A DNA stretch of 64,000 bases from Ga0077527 sp964433345 (GCA_964433345.1 CAYSQJ010000001.1:620001-684000), one strand, 5' to 3'. Counted from the stretch's first letter, positions 1 to 17,010 are shown. A program made the numbers and translations. Notes: generated by a model not told the origin, from the sequence alone.

Positions 1-1
1 A

Positions 2-52
2 ACGGGCATCCGGCTCGACGACGTGCTGGTTTGGCGGAAGGAGGAACAATGA
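2..52 (+). CDS. 3' end of an unidentified gene (partial)
   Basis: An open frame enters from the window edge and ends at the TGA at 50-52, reading ...TGIRLDDVLVWRKEEQ. The TGA overlaps the ATG of the next gene as ATGA, a typical sign of translational coupling within an operon. Only about 16 residues are visible, so no family can be named; the TadE-like gene downstream would suit a pilus assembly gene, but that is inference. Confidence 0.45.
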   Translation, partial: TGIRLDDVLVWRKEEQ

Positions 53-555
53 GCGGCTTGAGCGGAATGCGGGCAATCAGATTCGGATGCGCAATGCTGC
101 TGGGATTCATGCTCACCGGCTGCGCGGGCATGTCCGGGAATTCCGAACTGCCGCAGCGCAGCGACCTGTTCCAGTTGAGCAACGACGCGCAGCTCGCCTA
201 CGAGGCGGGCGAGGATGCGAAGGCCGAGCAGCTCTACATGGCGCTGCTGCGCAAGACACCGAACGACCCCGAGATCTGGTTCCGCCTCGGCAACCTCTAT
301 GCCCGCGCGCACCGGCCTGATGCCGCAGCCGACGCCTACCAGCGCGTGCTGTCGATCAACAGCACCGAGCACCGCGCCTGGTACAACCTCGGCATCGTGC
401 GTTTGCGCCAGGGCTGGGCCGCGCTGCTGCAGGCCTATGGCCATTCGGCGACCGGCGACGTGGTCAATGCCGAGAGCGAACGCATGATCGGCCACCTCGA
501 GCGCATGCCGGGCCTGCCCCCGGTCAGGAAGAATGAAACCGGCACAAAAAAATAA
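49..555 (+). CDS. TPR-containing lipoprotein (TadD-like)
   Basis: A 168-residue predicted outer-membrane lipoprotein. The ATG at 49 is preceded by a strong GGAAGGAGG ribosome site, so I prefer it to the TTG at 31. The N-terminus has a hydrophobic stretch ending in the lipobox LTGC (Cys near residue 25). Residues about 40-125 form tetratricopeptide-type helices (AQLAYEAGEDAKAEQLY, WFRLGNLYARAHRPDAAADA, RAWYNLGIVRL). It overlaps the next gene, a TadE-like pilin, by 23 bp. Flp/Tad pilus loci commonly carry such a lipoprotein (TadD), which supports the assembly of other Tad components. The TadD assignment rests mainly on context. Confidence 0.7.
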   Translation: MSGLSGMRAIRFGCAMLLGFMLTGCAGMSGNSELPQRSDLFQLSNDAQLAYEAGEDAKAEQLYMALLRKTPNDPEIWFRLGNLYARAHRPDAAADAYQRVLSINSTEHRAWYNLGIVRLRQGWAALLQAYGHSATGDVVNAESERMIGHLERMPGLPPVRKNETGTKK

Positions 556-1366
556 CGCCGCCGCGCTGAGCCGCCGGCACCGCCGCGGGCAGGCGCTGGT
601 CGAGTTCCTGATCATTTACCCGACGCTGCTGCTGCTGGTGCTCGGCGCCTTCCAGTTCGCGCTGATCTACCAGGCCAAGTCGACGCTCAACTACGCGACC
701 TTCATGGCGGCGCGGCAGGGTGCGCTGAAAAACGCCAAGACCAACCCGATGAAGGACGCGCTGGCCGCCGGCATGACGCCGCTGTTCATGAGCCAGAAGG
801 ACGACTACGCCGACCTGATCAAGGCGCGCGCGATTGCCGCGATCGAAACCTTCAATCCGCTGAACACCCAGATCCGCGTGCTCAATCCCACCGCGGGCGC
901 CTACAACGCGCACAAGGCGGATTCGGAGTCGGGCACCGAGATTCCCAACGACAACCTGATGTACCGCCCGACCACCGTGAAGGGCGGCATGAGCGTGCAG
1001 GACGCCAATCTGCTGACCATCGAGGTCACTTACTGCACGCGGCTGATCGTGCCCATCGTCAACCGCGTGATCTATTCGCTGTACTTCGGTTTCGTCGGCG
1101 AGAAGGTGCTCGCCGCCGAATATTATTCGGAAGCGGCAACACCGACCGGGCTTGCCGGACAGCGCTGTGCCGACATCAATGACCAGGTCGAAAGCCTGGC
1201 CAGCCAGCTTGCGAGTTATGTGCCGGGCGGAGCGGGATTCCTGTCCTCGTTGCCGTCGATCCCCACCACGATTCCCGGGATTGACTGGAATGTCGGCGGT
1301 TATCGCATCCCGATCACCTCGAAGGCCACGGTGCGCATGCAGAGCCCGGTCACGCAGGCTCCATAA
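533..1366 (+). CDS. TadE-family pilus assembly protein (minor pseudopilin)
   Basis: A 277-residue protein with the TadE/TadG signature. A short positive N-terminus is followed by GQALVEFLIIYPTLLLLVLG, in which Glu sits at the head of a single hydrophobic helix, as in type IV-like pseudopilins. The rest (about residues 45-277) is predicted to be extracytoplasmic. TadE-like proteins are processed by prepilin peptidase and act as minor subunits in Flp/Tad fimbriae. The start overlaps the end of the upstream lipoprotein gene, so the two are co-translated. No other tad genes are visible downstream, so this is probably the 3' part of a tad-like locus. Confidence 0.75.
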   Translation: MKPAQKNNAAALSRRHRRGQALVEFLIIYPTLLLLVLGAFQFALIYQAKSTLNYATFMAARQGALKNAKTNPMKDALAAGMTPLFMSQKDDYADLIKARAIAAIETFNPLNTQIRVLNPTAGAYNAHKADSESGTEIPNDNLMYRPTTVKGGMSVQDANLLTIEVTYCTRLIVPIVNRVIYSLYFGFVGEKVLAAEYYSEAATPTGLAGQRCADINDQVESLASQLASYVPGGAGFLSSLPSIPTTIPGIDWNVGGYRIPITSKATVRMQSPVTQAP

Positions 1367-1383
1367 CTACTTGTTTTTAATGA
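1363..1383. promoter_or_regulatory. AT-rich 21-bp motif, imperfect IHF-like site (copy 1)
   Basis: ATAACTACTTG followed by TTTTTAATGA, spanning the TadE-like stop and the DUF3617 start. It is one of four related AT-rich 21-mers in the window (others at 11468, 26879 and 31549). On the minus strand it reads AAACAAGTAGTTA, one mismatch from the IHF consensus WATCAANNNNTTR, with an adjacent A-tract. Binding is inferred only. Confidence 0.3.
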
Positions 1384-1880
1384 ATATTTTTAACATTCCC
1401 CGGCGGACCGCGCTATTGCTGTGCGCAATGCTGCCGACTGCGCCGGCCGCCGCGATGAACTTCAACGACGGCAACTGGCATGTCACGGTGACCACCGAAA
1501 TCAGCGGCATGAAGGTCAGGCCGCCGCCGCCGTACTACTACACGCGCTGTTTCACCAAGCGCAGTTTCCAGCCCCACCTCGCGCCGCCGGGCGCGCCCTG
1601 CCGCGCCACCAATTTGCGTACCCACAAGGACGTGATGACCTGGACCCTGAGCTGTTCGGAAAGCGTGGCACAGATGAGCGGTCACGGCCGCATGGTGTTC
1701 GGCGGCAACCGGGTGAGCGGCACCGTGACCACGGTGTCGCAGTATCCGGCCGAGATGCAGGTCGTTCAGAAAATCAGCGGCAAGCGTGTCGGTCCCTGTG
1801 ATGTGCAGGGCGACCCCATCCAGGGCAAGCCGCTGCGCGCACCGCTGCGCGAATACCAGGAAAAGCCGGCGCAGCCCTGA
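1380..1880 (+). CDS. DUF3617 family exported protein
   Basis: A 166-residue protein with an N-terminal signal peptide (MNIFNIPRRTALLLCAMLPT...AAA). The mature part has the DUF3617 layout: an early NDGNWHVTVTTEISGM segment, three Cys residues near 58, 77 and 98, and a WTLSC element. The family is periplasmic and of unknown function. The ATG at 1380 is chosen because it gives the signal peptide directly; the longer open frame upstream is a shadow of tadE. It lies 13 bp after the TadE-like gene and converges with the large exoprotein gene 6 bp downstream. Confidence 0.7.
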   Translation: MNIFNIPRRTALLLCAMLPTAPAAAMNFNDGNWHVTVTTEISGMKVRPPPPYYYTRCFTKRSFQPHLAPPGAPCRATNLRTHKDVMTWTLSCSESVAQMSGHGRMVFGGNRVSGTVTTVSQYPAEMQVVQKISGKRVGPCDVQGDPIQGKPLRAPLREYQEKPAQP

Positions 1881-1886
1881 TCGTGC

Positions 1887-11447
<9,561 letters not shown>

Positions 11448-11467
11448 TCCAGGAAATCATAAAAATA

Positions 11468-11488
11468 TCAATAAAATCAAGTGCTTAT
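11468..11488. promoter_or_regulatory. Putative IHF-type site between tpsB and tpsA (copy 2)
   Basis: TCAATAAAATCAA then GTGCTTAT. It contains AATCAAGTGCTTA, an exact fit to the IHF consensus WATCAANNNNTTR, with an A-tract on the expected side. It lies in the 52-bp gap upstream of the exoprotein start. The motif recurs with 19/21 identity at 26879. Binding is inferred from the consensus only. Confidence 0.4.
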
Positions 11489-11499
11489 GAAATATCCAC

Positions 11500-13137
11500 T
11501 CAGAAGCTGCTGCTCACGGTGAGCCACAGCCGGCCGCGCTTGCCGTCGCCCGAGATGCGGTCGCTCTGCGGGTAGGCGTATTCCAGCTTCGCGCGCAGGT
11601 GCTTGTGCGGGAACACGCTGACGCCGAAACCGGCGCTGCGCAGGGTGTCGTAGCGGGTGAAGCCGTCGGCTTTAATCGCGCCCCAGTCATAGAACAGGCT
11701 GAACACGCCCACGGTGTTGACGGCGACGAACTGGCGGCGCAGTTCGCCGGTGGCGACCCAGCCGGTTTCGCCGCGCAGGTCCGAGGAACGATAACCACGC
11801 ACGCTGCCGGGGCCGCCGAGCGAGAATTTTTCGGTGTCGGGCAGCGCGCCGCTGGAAAAGACCATATTGCCGCGCAGGTAGAGATCCCAGTTTTTCGAGG
11901 CTGCGCGCAGGTGGCTGATGTCGATGTCGGCCTTGGCGCGCTGGGCGTTCTGCAGGTTGCCCGGGTTGTTCTTGCCGTTGCCCGAGAGCACCAGGGTCGC
12001 GCTGCTGGTCGCGGAGTCGGCGTGCACCCAGCTGCCGAGCGCGGTCAGGCTCAGCAGGTCGATGCTGCTGTCAGCGGTCGGCACGCCCAGCGTGGTCTGT
12101 GCGGTCTTGGTGTTGCGCAGGCCGATACCGAAGACGATGTTGCGGGCGCGGCTGCGCACATAAGGATGGGTCAGCACCAGCTCGGTGTTGGTGACTTCGC
12201 CGGAAATGCCCAGTGCCGCGAAGTCGCCGCCGATATCGTAGCGCACCTTGGAGTAGGTGGCGCCGAGGCGGGTGCCTTCGCTCGACAGCGGCAGGCTGTA
12301 GCCGATGCGCCCGTACGAGAGCAGGCTGTGCCGGGTCTCGATGACCCGCAGGTTCAGCTGGTCGCCGATGCCCAGCGGATTGTTGAGGTCGAAGGCGGCA
12401 TCGAGGCGTGTCTCGCCGGTTTCGCGGCGGCCGTGGTTGTCGAGGGAGACAGTGGCGGCGTACGGTTTTTCCTCGGTGCGGATGATCATGTCGGTGGTGC
12501 CGTAGTCGGCGCCCGGCGCCAGCGTCGCCCGTGCCGAGAGGCCGGGCAGGTCGTTCATCAGCAGCAGGCTGCGTTCGAGCCGCGGCACGGTGATCAGCTC
12601 GTCTTTCGGCAGGCTGCGGGTGCGCGCGGTGATCAGCGCGTCGGAATAGCGGCTGTTGCCGGTGATGCTGATGTTGGCGAGCCGGCCTTCGATGACCTCG
12701 ATGCGCACGATGCCGTTCTCGACCTTCTGCGCCGGGATGATCGCGCGCGAGATCGGAAAGCCGGTTTCGCGGTAGAGCTGGGTGACGCTGTCGGCCGCGC
12801 GGTTCAGGTCGTAGAGGTTCAGCTGCAGGTCGATGTAGCGCTCGGTGAGCTGCTTGAGCTGGCGTTCGGTGTAGACGGTGTTGCCGACGAAGGTGAAGGC
12901 GTTGACCGTGAAGCGCGGCGCCGAGGGATCATGCACGGCATCGGGGCGGCTCGCCGGGAATATGACTTCCGCCGGTGTCGGCGGCAGCGCGGGCTTGCGG
13001 CCGGGCACGGTGTCGAGCACGGCACCCGGCGTGGGCGCGGCTTGTGCCCAGGCCTGCAATGGCGCGCACAATACCGCCGCCAGCGCCGCAGCGCGCAGGA
13101 AACGGATCTTGCAAATCAGGACGCGCTGCGGCAACAA
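11500..13137 (-). CDS. TpsB-type outer-membrane transporter (ShlB/FhaC/HecB family)
   Basis: 545 residues, the usual size for a two-partner secretion translocator. A signal peptide ends near LQAWAQA. Residues about 70-215 hold the POTRA region (FTVNAFTFVGNTVYTERQL; GIVRIEVIEGRLANISITGN). The remainder is a 16-strand-type beta-barrel with the conserved loop segment GGPGSVRGYRSSDLRGETGW (L6 VRGY motif). It ends in aromatic SSF, as outer-membrane barrels do. The start is a TTG with an AAGGGG site 12 bp upstream. It lies directly upstream of the exoprotein gene in the same operon and should thread that exoprotein across the outer membrane. Confidence 0.9.
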   Translation of the reverse strand: MLPQRVLICKIRFLRAAALAAVLCAPLQAWAQAAPTPGAVLDTVPGRKPALPPTPAEVIFPASRPDAVHDPSAPRFTVNAFTFVGNTVYTERQLKQLTERYIDLQLNLYDLNRAADSVTQLYRETGFPISRAIIPAQKVENGIVRIEVIEGRLANISITGNSRYSDALITARTRSLPKDELITVPRLERSLLLMNDLPGLSARATLAPGADYGTTDMIIRTEEKPYAATVSLDNHGRRETGETRLDAAFDLNNPLGIGDQLNLRVIETRHSLLSYGRIGYSLPLSSEGTRLGATYSKVRYDIGGDFAALGISGEVTNTELVLTHPYVRSRARNIVFGIGLRNTKTAQTTLGVPTADSSIDLLSLTALGSWVHADSATSSATLVLSGNGKNNPGNLQNAQRAKADIDISHLRAASKNWDLYLRGNMVFSSGALPDTEKFSLGGPGSVRGYRSSDLRGETGWVATGELRRQFVAVNTVGVFSLFYDWGAIKADGFTRYDTLRSAGFGVSVFPHKHLRAKLEYAYPQSDRISGDGKRGRLWLTVSSSF

Positions 13138-13154
13138 CTTGTTGTTTCCCCTTG

Positions 13155-13204
13155 TACCCCTGTGACCCCTGTGAACCGCGCCGCCTGCAGCGATGCGGCG
13201 CGAA
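13155..13204. repeat. Short tandem repeat and GC hairpin between the Sel1 gene and tpsB
   Basis: Two perfect tandem copies of ACCCCTGTG (13155-13172) are followed by an inverted repeat GCGCCGC/GCGGCGC. On the minus strand the hairpin lies just after the Sel1 stop and could act as a weak transcript end, but no T-run follows it. The tandem repeat lies just upstream of the TTG start and ribosome site of the transporter gene. Confidence 0.35.
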
Positions 13205-13213
13205 ACGCGGCGA

Positions 13214-14128
13214 TCAGCGGCTGGCGGCGAGCTTGGGCTTCCAGGCCTGCACGTCTTTTTGCGCCTGTTCCCGCTGTTCCGGCGTCAGCCGGCGGTCGGC
13301 GGCGTCGCGATTGTTTGCTGCGTCGATGTTGCCCCGCGCCGCGGCCAGACTGAACCAGACGTAGGCCTGGGCCATGTCGGCCTGCACGCCGCGGCCGCTG
13401 CCGTAGAGCACGCCGAGGTTGTTCTGCGCCTGGGCATGGCCCTGGTCGGCGGCGCTGCGGTACCAGTTGAGGGCGACGCTCATGTCGCGCGGCACGCCGA
13501 GTCCCTTCTCGTAAAGCACGCCGAGGTTGTTCTGCGCCTGCGGCTGGCCGCGCTCGGCGGCACGCCGGTACCACTGCGCGGCTTCGGAGTAATTCTGGGC
13601 GACGCCGAGGCCGCGCTCGTAGAGCACGCCGATGTTGTTCATCGCGTTGGTGTTGTTCTGCGCTGCGGCGCGGCGGTACCACTGCATCGCCTGGCCGTAG
13701 TCCTGGGACACGCCGCGGCCGCTGAAATAAAGTACGCCGAGGTTGTTCTGGGCGTTCGGGTTGCCGCGCTGGGCCGCCTTCCGGTACCAATCCGCGGCCT
13801 GCTTGGCGTCGGGTTTTACCCCGAGGCCGCGCTCGTACATGACGCCGACATTGTTCTGCGCCTGGGCATGTCCCTGTTCGGCGGCGCGCCGGTACCAGTT
13901 CACCGATTCAACGAAGTTGCGCTCGACGCCCTGGCCTTTTTCGTAGAGCACACCAAGGTTGTTCTGGGCGTCGGGGTTGCCCTGATTGGCGAGCGGCTGC
14001 CAGGCCTTGAGCGCGGAGACGTAATCGCCCTTGCGGTAGGCCTCCAGGCCCTGTTCGAGAGTGGCGTAGGCAAGCGCCGGGAACGCAAACACGAGACCTG
14101 CCAGCAGCGAGACAACTGTCCGTTTCAT
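13214..14128 (-). CDS. Sel1-repeat (SEL1-like TPR) exported protein
   Basis: 304 residues. A signal peptide (MKRTVVSLLAGLVFAFPALAYA) is followed by about seven Sel1 repeats of 36 residues with the consensus A..G.A.AQNNLGVLY..G.GV..D...A..WYR.AA. Examples run from NPDAQNNLGVLYEKGQGV to AQAQNNLGVLYGSGRGVQ. The ATG at 14128 is chosen because the open frame upstream of it lacks a signal-like start. Sel1 proteins are scaffolds for protein-protein contact; periplasmic ones have varied roles. It is transcribed toward the two-partner secretion operon, but no functional link is shown. Confidence 0.85.
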   Translation of the reverse strand: MKRTVVSLLAGLVFAFPALAYATLEQGLEAYRKGDYVSALKAWQPLANQGNPDAQNNLGVLYEKGQGVERNFVESVNWYRRAAEQGHAQAQNNVGVMYERGLGVKPDAKQAADWYRKAAQRGNPNAQNNLGVLYFSGRGVSQDYGQAMQWYRRAAAQNNTNAMNNIGVLYERGLGVAQNYSEAAQWYRRAAERGQPQAQNNLGVLYEKGLGVPRDMSVALNWYRSAADQGHAQAQNNLGVLYGSGRGVQADMAQAYVWFSLAAARGNIDAANNRDAADRRLTPEQREQAQKDVQAWKPKLAASR

Positions 14129-14336
14129 GCGAAATCCGGTAGTGGGTTCAGGTGCACTGAATTCTATCGCCCATCCGGGCCCGCGGTCGAGCGCGCATGG
14201 TGTATTAGCGGAACATGAATTGCCTCGCAAAGCGGCGGTTTTTCATTATTCGAAATTGCGGTTGTATGGTAGGGTTGTCGCCGGTCGCGGTGTGCCGATT
14301 GCAGTGCGGCGGCCTCATGCACGGGGATGCGGATCG

Positions 14337-14882
14337 ATGAAAGAAGAATTCGAGAAACAGTTTGCGCAGTGGGCGCGGGCGCTGGGCCCGGAGAACGTCG
14401 ACAAGCTGCTGGCGGTGACCACGCGGCTCGAGCTGCCGGCGAACCGGGTGATCATCCGCGACCGCATGCCGGTGGATTCGCTGTACCTGATACTCGACGG
14501 CGAGGTGTCGATCAGCGTCGAGGAAAAGGGCAAGGCGATCAAGCTCGGTGTCATCGGCCCGGGACAGGTGCTGGGCGAGGTTTCGGTGCTGAGCGGCGAG
14601 CAGAGCGCCAGCTCGACGGTCACCGCGCTGACGCCGGTGAAGATGCTGCGCTTGCGCCACCAGGCTTTCGAGGACCTGATCGCGACCAATTACGTGGTGG
14701 CCAGCGTGCTGCTGCAGCATTTTGTGGACATGCTGGCCGACCGCCTGCGCACCTCGGCCAAGTCCTTCGCGGAGCTGAAGGAAGGCGCGCCGGCGCAGGC
14801 TGAGGTGCTGTCCGACGATTCGCCGACGCTGCGCGGCAAGAACTGGATCAAATCCTTTTTCGATCGTGTGCCCGGAACCTAG
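14337..14882 (+). CDS. Cyclic nucleotide-binding-domain protein, first of a tandem pair
   Basis: 181 residues, mostly one CNB/CRP-N jelly-roll fold. LYLILDGEVSISVEEKGKAI is the classic beta-roll, and GPGQVLGEVSVLSGEQSASS is the phosphate-binding cassette position, with E but no clear R-A pair. There is no helix-turn-helix at the C-terminus, so it is not a CRP-type regulator in itself. The ATG at 14337 gives the compact domain. A second CNB protein starts 12 bp after its stop. The ligand is not evident; the pair lies upstream of the sHdr locus on the same strand. Confidence 0.75.
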   Translation: MKEEFEKQFAQWARALGPENVDKLLAVTTRLELPANRVIIRDRMPVDSLYLILDGEVSISVEEKGKAIKLGVIGPGQVLGEVSVLSGEQSASSTVTALTPVKMLRLRHQAFEDLIATNYVVASVLLQHFVDMLADRLRTSAKSFAELKEGAPAQAEVLSDDSPTLRGKNWIKSFFDRVPGT

Positions 14883-14893
14883 GGACTGAGCCG

Positions 14894-15370
14894 ATGGACA
14901 TCAAACAATTTCTGAAGACGCTGCCGGCCTTCGAGAGTTTTACCGAAGCCCATATCGAAGCCCTCGCCGGCCTGATGGCCGTATCTTCGCATCCGGCGGG
15001 GCACCGGCTGATCACCCAGGGCCAGCAGGGCGATGCGATGTACCTGCTGATGGAGGGCGCCATCCAGACTTCGCGCATTCACGAGGTGACTGGCGCCCTC
15101 GACGAGGCGCGCGACCTGCATGCGGGGGAGATCTTCGGACTGCTGTCCCTGATCGACAACATGCCCGCGGGCTGGACCTCGACGACGAAGGAGGCGGTGA
15201 CGGTGGCCACGCTGTCGCGGCCGGACTTTCTCAGGCTCTACCAGATGGCGCCGCCCATCGCCCACCATCTGCAGTACATGGTGGCGGTGCAGCTGGCGCG
15301 CGACCTGCAGTCGCGCAACCGCGAACTGCGCGAACTGCTGCAACAGCGGGCGGCGGCGACGCCGGCCTGA
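14894..15370 (+). CDS. Cyclic nucleotide-binding-domain protein, second of a tandem pair
   Basis: 158 residues, again a lone CNB fold: MDIKQFLKTLPAFESFTEAH (typical N-terminal helix), AGHRLITQGQQGDAMYLLMEG (beta-roll), and AGEIFGLLSLIDNMPAGWTS in the phosphate-binding position. The C-terminal helix is amphipathic (LARDLQSRNRELRELLQQ) and could form a coiled coil. No DNA-binding domain is present. It is only about 20% similar by eye to its neighbour, so the pair is an old duplication or two separate acquisitions. The output partner is unknown. Confidence 0.75.
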   Translation: MDIKQFLKTLPAFESFTEAHIEALAGLMAVSSHPAGHRLITQGQQGDAMYLLMEGAIQTSRIHEVTGALDEARDLHAGEIFGLLSLIDNMPAGWTSTTKEAVTVATLSRPDFLRLYQMAPPIAHHLQYMVAVQLARDLQSRNRELRELLQQRAAATPA

Positions 15371-15382
15371 GGCCGGCCTTCC

Positions 15383-15739
15383 TTATTTGCCGCGGGCGGG
15401 GGATGACGCATAGTGCGCCATCTCGCTGCGGTCACGCCAGGTGCTTTCGTCGAGCAGGGCCGCGGGCACGTTGCGCCGCTGTTCCGGCGGCACCGCTTCG
15501 GCGGCGACGATTTTCTGCACTTCCGCATAGCCGATCTTGCGCAGCGCCGCGTCCGCGCCGGTGAAGCGCACGATCATCGCGCTGTCGTGGATCTTGTGGA
15601 CGTAGAAGGTGGCGGGCACGATGCGCCCGTCCGGACGCTGCCAGGTGATGGTGTAGCGGGTGTCGGCCTGAAAATCGGATTTATCCATCTCGACGCTCCA
15701 CTGAATGGCCTTGCACTGCGTGGTGTTGCACTGCGCCAT
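15383..15739 (-). CDS. Conserved hypothetical protein
   Basis: I do not recognise a family. About 118 residues from the ATG at 15739. A start at 15688 (MDKSDFQADTRYTITWQRPD) has a better ribosome site (GTGGAG) and would drop a Cys-bearing N-terminus, giving 101 residues. The sequence looks like a small beta-rich domain (YTITWQRPDGRIVPATFYVH; SAMIVRFTGADAALRKIGYA). There is no signal peptide or membrane segment. It converges on the second CNB gene and is divergent from the sHdr operon, sharing its 170-bp upstream region. Confidence 0.6.
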   Translation of the reverse strand: MAQCNTTQCKAIQWSVEMDKSDFQADTRYTITWQRPDGRIVPATFYVHKIHDSAMIVRFTGADAALRKIGYAEVQKIVAAEAVPPEQRRNVPAALLDESTWRDRSEMAHYASSPARGK

Positions 15740-15841
15740 CACGGCGCTGCCGGCGGTTGACGCCGGGACCGCGTTACTGCGAGTCTATAATCAATTGGCC
15801 TGATCACGGAGCCGCATGCCGGCGACAATGGCCGCGATGCA

Positions 15842-15870
15842 TTGCGGCCCTCGTGAAAAGCACATATATT
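15842..15870 (+). promoter_or_regulatory. Predicted sigma-70 promoter of the tusA-sHdr operon
   Basis: TTGCGG (15842-15847), 17 bp, then TATATT (15865-15870), about 42 bp before the tusA ATG. A second perfect -10 (TATAAT, 15786-15791) lies further upstream without a good -35. The region is an AT-rich island in GC-rich DNA. The prediction is by eye. Confidence 0.5.
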
Positions 15871-15894
15871 AGTTTTCAATGTTACACTAATTTA
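15865..15894. promoter_or_regulatory. Imperfect inverted repeat overlapping the sHdr promoter (candidate operator)
   Basis: Arms TATATTAGT (15865-15873) and ACTAATTTA (15886-15894) match at 8 of 9 paired positions across a 12-bp spacer. The repeat covers the predicted -10 and start site, where a repressor would block transcription. In other bacteria sHdr/sox genes are controlled by ArsR-family repressors (sHdrR, SoxR) that bind AT-rich inverted repeats. No such regulator is encoded in this window. Confidence 0.5.
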
Positions 15895-15911
15895 CATGGG
15901 GCGAGACCAAC

Positions 15912-16139
15912 ATGCAGTTTGACAAGGAACTCGATGCGCGCGGGCTGAACTGCCCGCTGCCGATCCTGCGCACGAAAAAGGCGCTGACCGACATGACCAG
16001 CGGGCAGGTGCTCAAAATCATCGCCACCGACCCCGGCGCGGTGAAGGATTTCCAGGCTTTTGCCAAGCAGACCGGCAACGAACTGCTGTCCTCGGACTCC
16101 GCGAACAAGGAGTTCACCTTTTTCATGAAAAAGAAGTAA
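15912..16139 (+). CDS. tusA: TusA-family sulfur carrier protein
   Basis: 75 residues, full length for TusA. The signature is ELDARGLNCPLPILRTKKAL, with the sulfane-sulfur-carrying Cys at position 14 in the CPLP motif. The protein accepts persulfide sulfur from rhodanese/DsrE-type donors and hands it to downstream enzymes in the cytoplasm. As the first gene of the sHdr operon it most likely feeds sulfur into that pathway rather than tRNA thiolation. hdrC1 follows 24 bp later. Confidence 0.93.
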   Translation: MQFDKELDARGLNCPLPILRTKKALTDMTSGQVLKIIATDPGAVKDFQAFAKQTGNELLSSDSANKEFTFFMKKK

Positions 16140-16163
16140 GCCGGACCGGGATCCCGTTCAGCC

Positions 16164-16850
16164 ATGGCGACCTACGCGGAAATGCGCGAAGTCTTCGAGG
16201 ATATCAAGGCCGATATCCGCTATGACCATGAGCTGAACGGCTGCCTGAACTGCGGCATCTGCACCGCGACCTGCCCCTCGGCGCATTTCTACGACTACAG
16301 CCCGCGGGAAATCGTCCAGCTGCTGTGGACCGAGAACGTCGAGCAGATCTACGACGCGATGCAGGAAAAAATCTGGGCCTGCGCGCAGTGCATGACCTGC
16401 GCCGCGCGCTGCCCCTTCAAGAATTCCCCCGGCGGGCTGGTCGCGATCATGCGCGAAGTGGCGATCAAGCACGGCTTCCAGTCGGCGAAGGACGTGCTGC
16501 GGCCCTTCGGCCGCGTGATGCTGAAACTGATCACCACCGGCAACCAGCTGTCGCCGGACATGATCCAGCCGGACCATTTTCCCGACTGGGGCCCCAACAT
16601 CCAGAAGGTCGAGGGCAACCTGAAGACGCTGCGCAAGGCAATCCCGGTGCGCACGCTGCAGACCACCGACACCGCCTGGGAGGTGTCGCTGAAGACTTCG
16701 GTCGAGATGTACACCATCTGGGAGATGACCGGCGTGCTGGAGTCGCTGGAAACGATGGACGAGAACCTGTTCGACGTGATCCAGGATTTCATAGACGAAA
16801 AGCGCGAAGAGTATGAGGAATTGATGGAGGATGCGTCGTCACAGGACTAG
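16164..16850 (+). CDS. hdrC1: sHdrC1, heterodisulfide reductase-like Fe-S subunit
   Basis: 228 residues. Two [4Fe-4S] ferredoxin motifs are visible: CLNCGICTATCPS (Cys 27, 30, 33, 37) and CAQCMTCAARCPF (Cys 73, 76, 79, 83). This is the HdrC fold, which passes electrons between HdrA and HdrB. As the first hdr gene after tusA, in the order C1-B1-A-Hyp-C2-B2, it belongs to the sulfur-oxidising sHdr complex rather than the methanogen CoM-S-S-CoB reductase. The last 26 codons (DVIQDFIDEKREEYEE...) are repeated downstream as a second, slightly diverged copy that ends at 17007. Confidence 0.92.
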   Translation: MATYAEMREVFEDIKADIRYDHELNGCLNCGICTATCPSAHFYDYSPREIVQLLWTENVEQIYDAMQEKIWACAQCMTCAARCPFKNSPGGLVAIMREVAIKHGFQSAKDVLRPFGRVMLKLITTGNQLSPDMIQPDHFPDWGPNIQKVEGNLKTLRKAIPVRTLQTTDTAWEVSLKTSVEMYTIWEMTGVLESLETMDENLFDVIQDFIDEKREEYEELMEDASSQD

Positions 16851-16853
16851 TCG
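16773..16853 (+). repeat. 3'-end duplication, copy 1 (inside hdrC1)
   Basis: 81 bp from GACGTGAT to TAGTCG, covering the last 26 hdrC1 codons including the stop, plus TCG. It is repeated at 16930-17010 with the same length and offset by 157 bp. Most of the mismatches between copies are synonymous third-position changes (for example GAA/GAG, TAT/TAC, GAT/GAC). Confidence 0.9.
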
Positions 16854-16873
16854 AACGGGTTCGGGGGGAGGCT

Positions 16874-16908
16874 CACTTCGCGAAGCGAAGTGAAGCTGCG
16901 TCAGCAGC
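16874..16908. repeat. Double-hairpin element between the hdrC1 end copies
   Basis: Two adjacent perfect hairpins: CACTTCGC-GAA-GCGAAGTG (16874-16892) and GCTGC-GTCA-GCAGC (16895-16908), 2 bp apart. The flanks TCGGGG (16861-16866) and CCCCGA (16924-16929) are inverted too. There is no open reading frame and no T-run. The layout matches the element at 22115-22148 downstream of hdrB2. Confidence 0.7.
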
Positions 16909-16929
16909 GGGCCGACACCACAACCCCGA

Positions 16930-17010
16930 GACGTGATTCAGGATTTCATAGACGAAAAGCGCGAGGAATACGAGGAAATGCTGGAAGACGCGTCCGACAA
17001 GGATTAGTCG
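16930..17010 (+). pseudogene. 3'-end duplication, copy 2 (hdrC1 tail remnant)
   Basis: 81 bp that read VIQDFIDEKREEYEEMLED then ASDKD and stop at 17005-17007, a diverged copy of the hdrC1 C-terminus without a start or upstream domain. It lies 60 bp before hdrB1. The near-exclusive synonymous divergence means this copy evolved as coding sequence in a real hdrC1 allele before arriving here. Confidence 0.85.

Noticed and set aside
15786..15791. TATAAT as the main sHdr promoter
   Set aside because: The only TTGACG upstream is 23 bp away, too far for a sigma-70 promoter; the TTGCGG-17-TATATT pair nearer tusA is better spaced.
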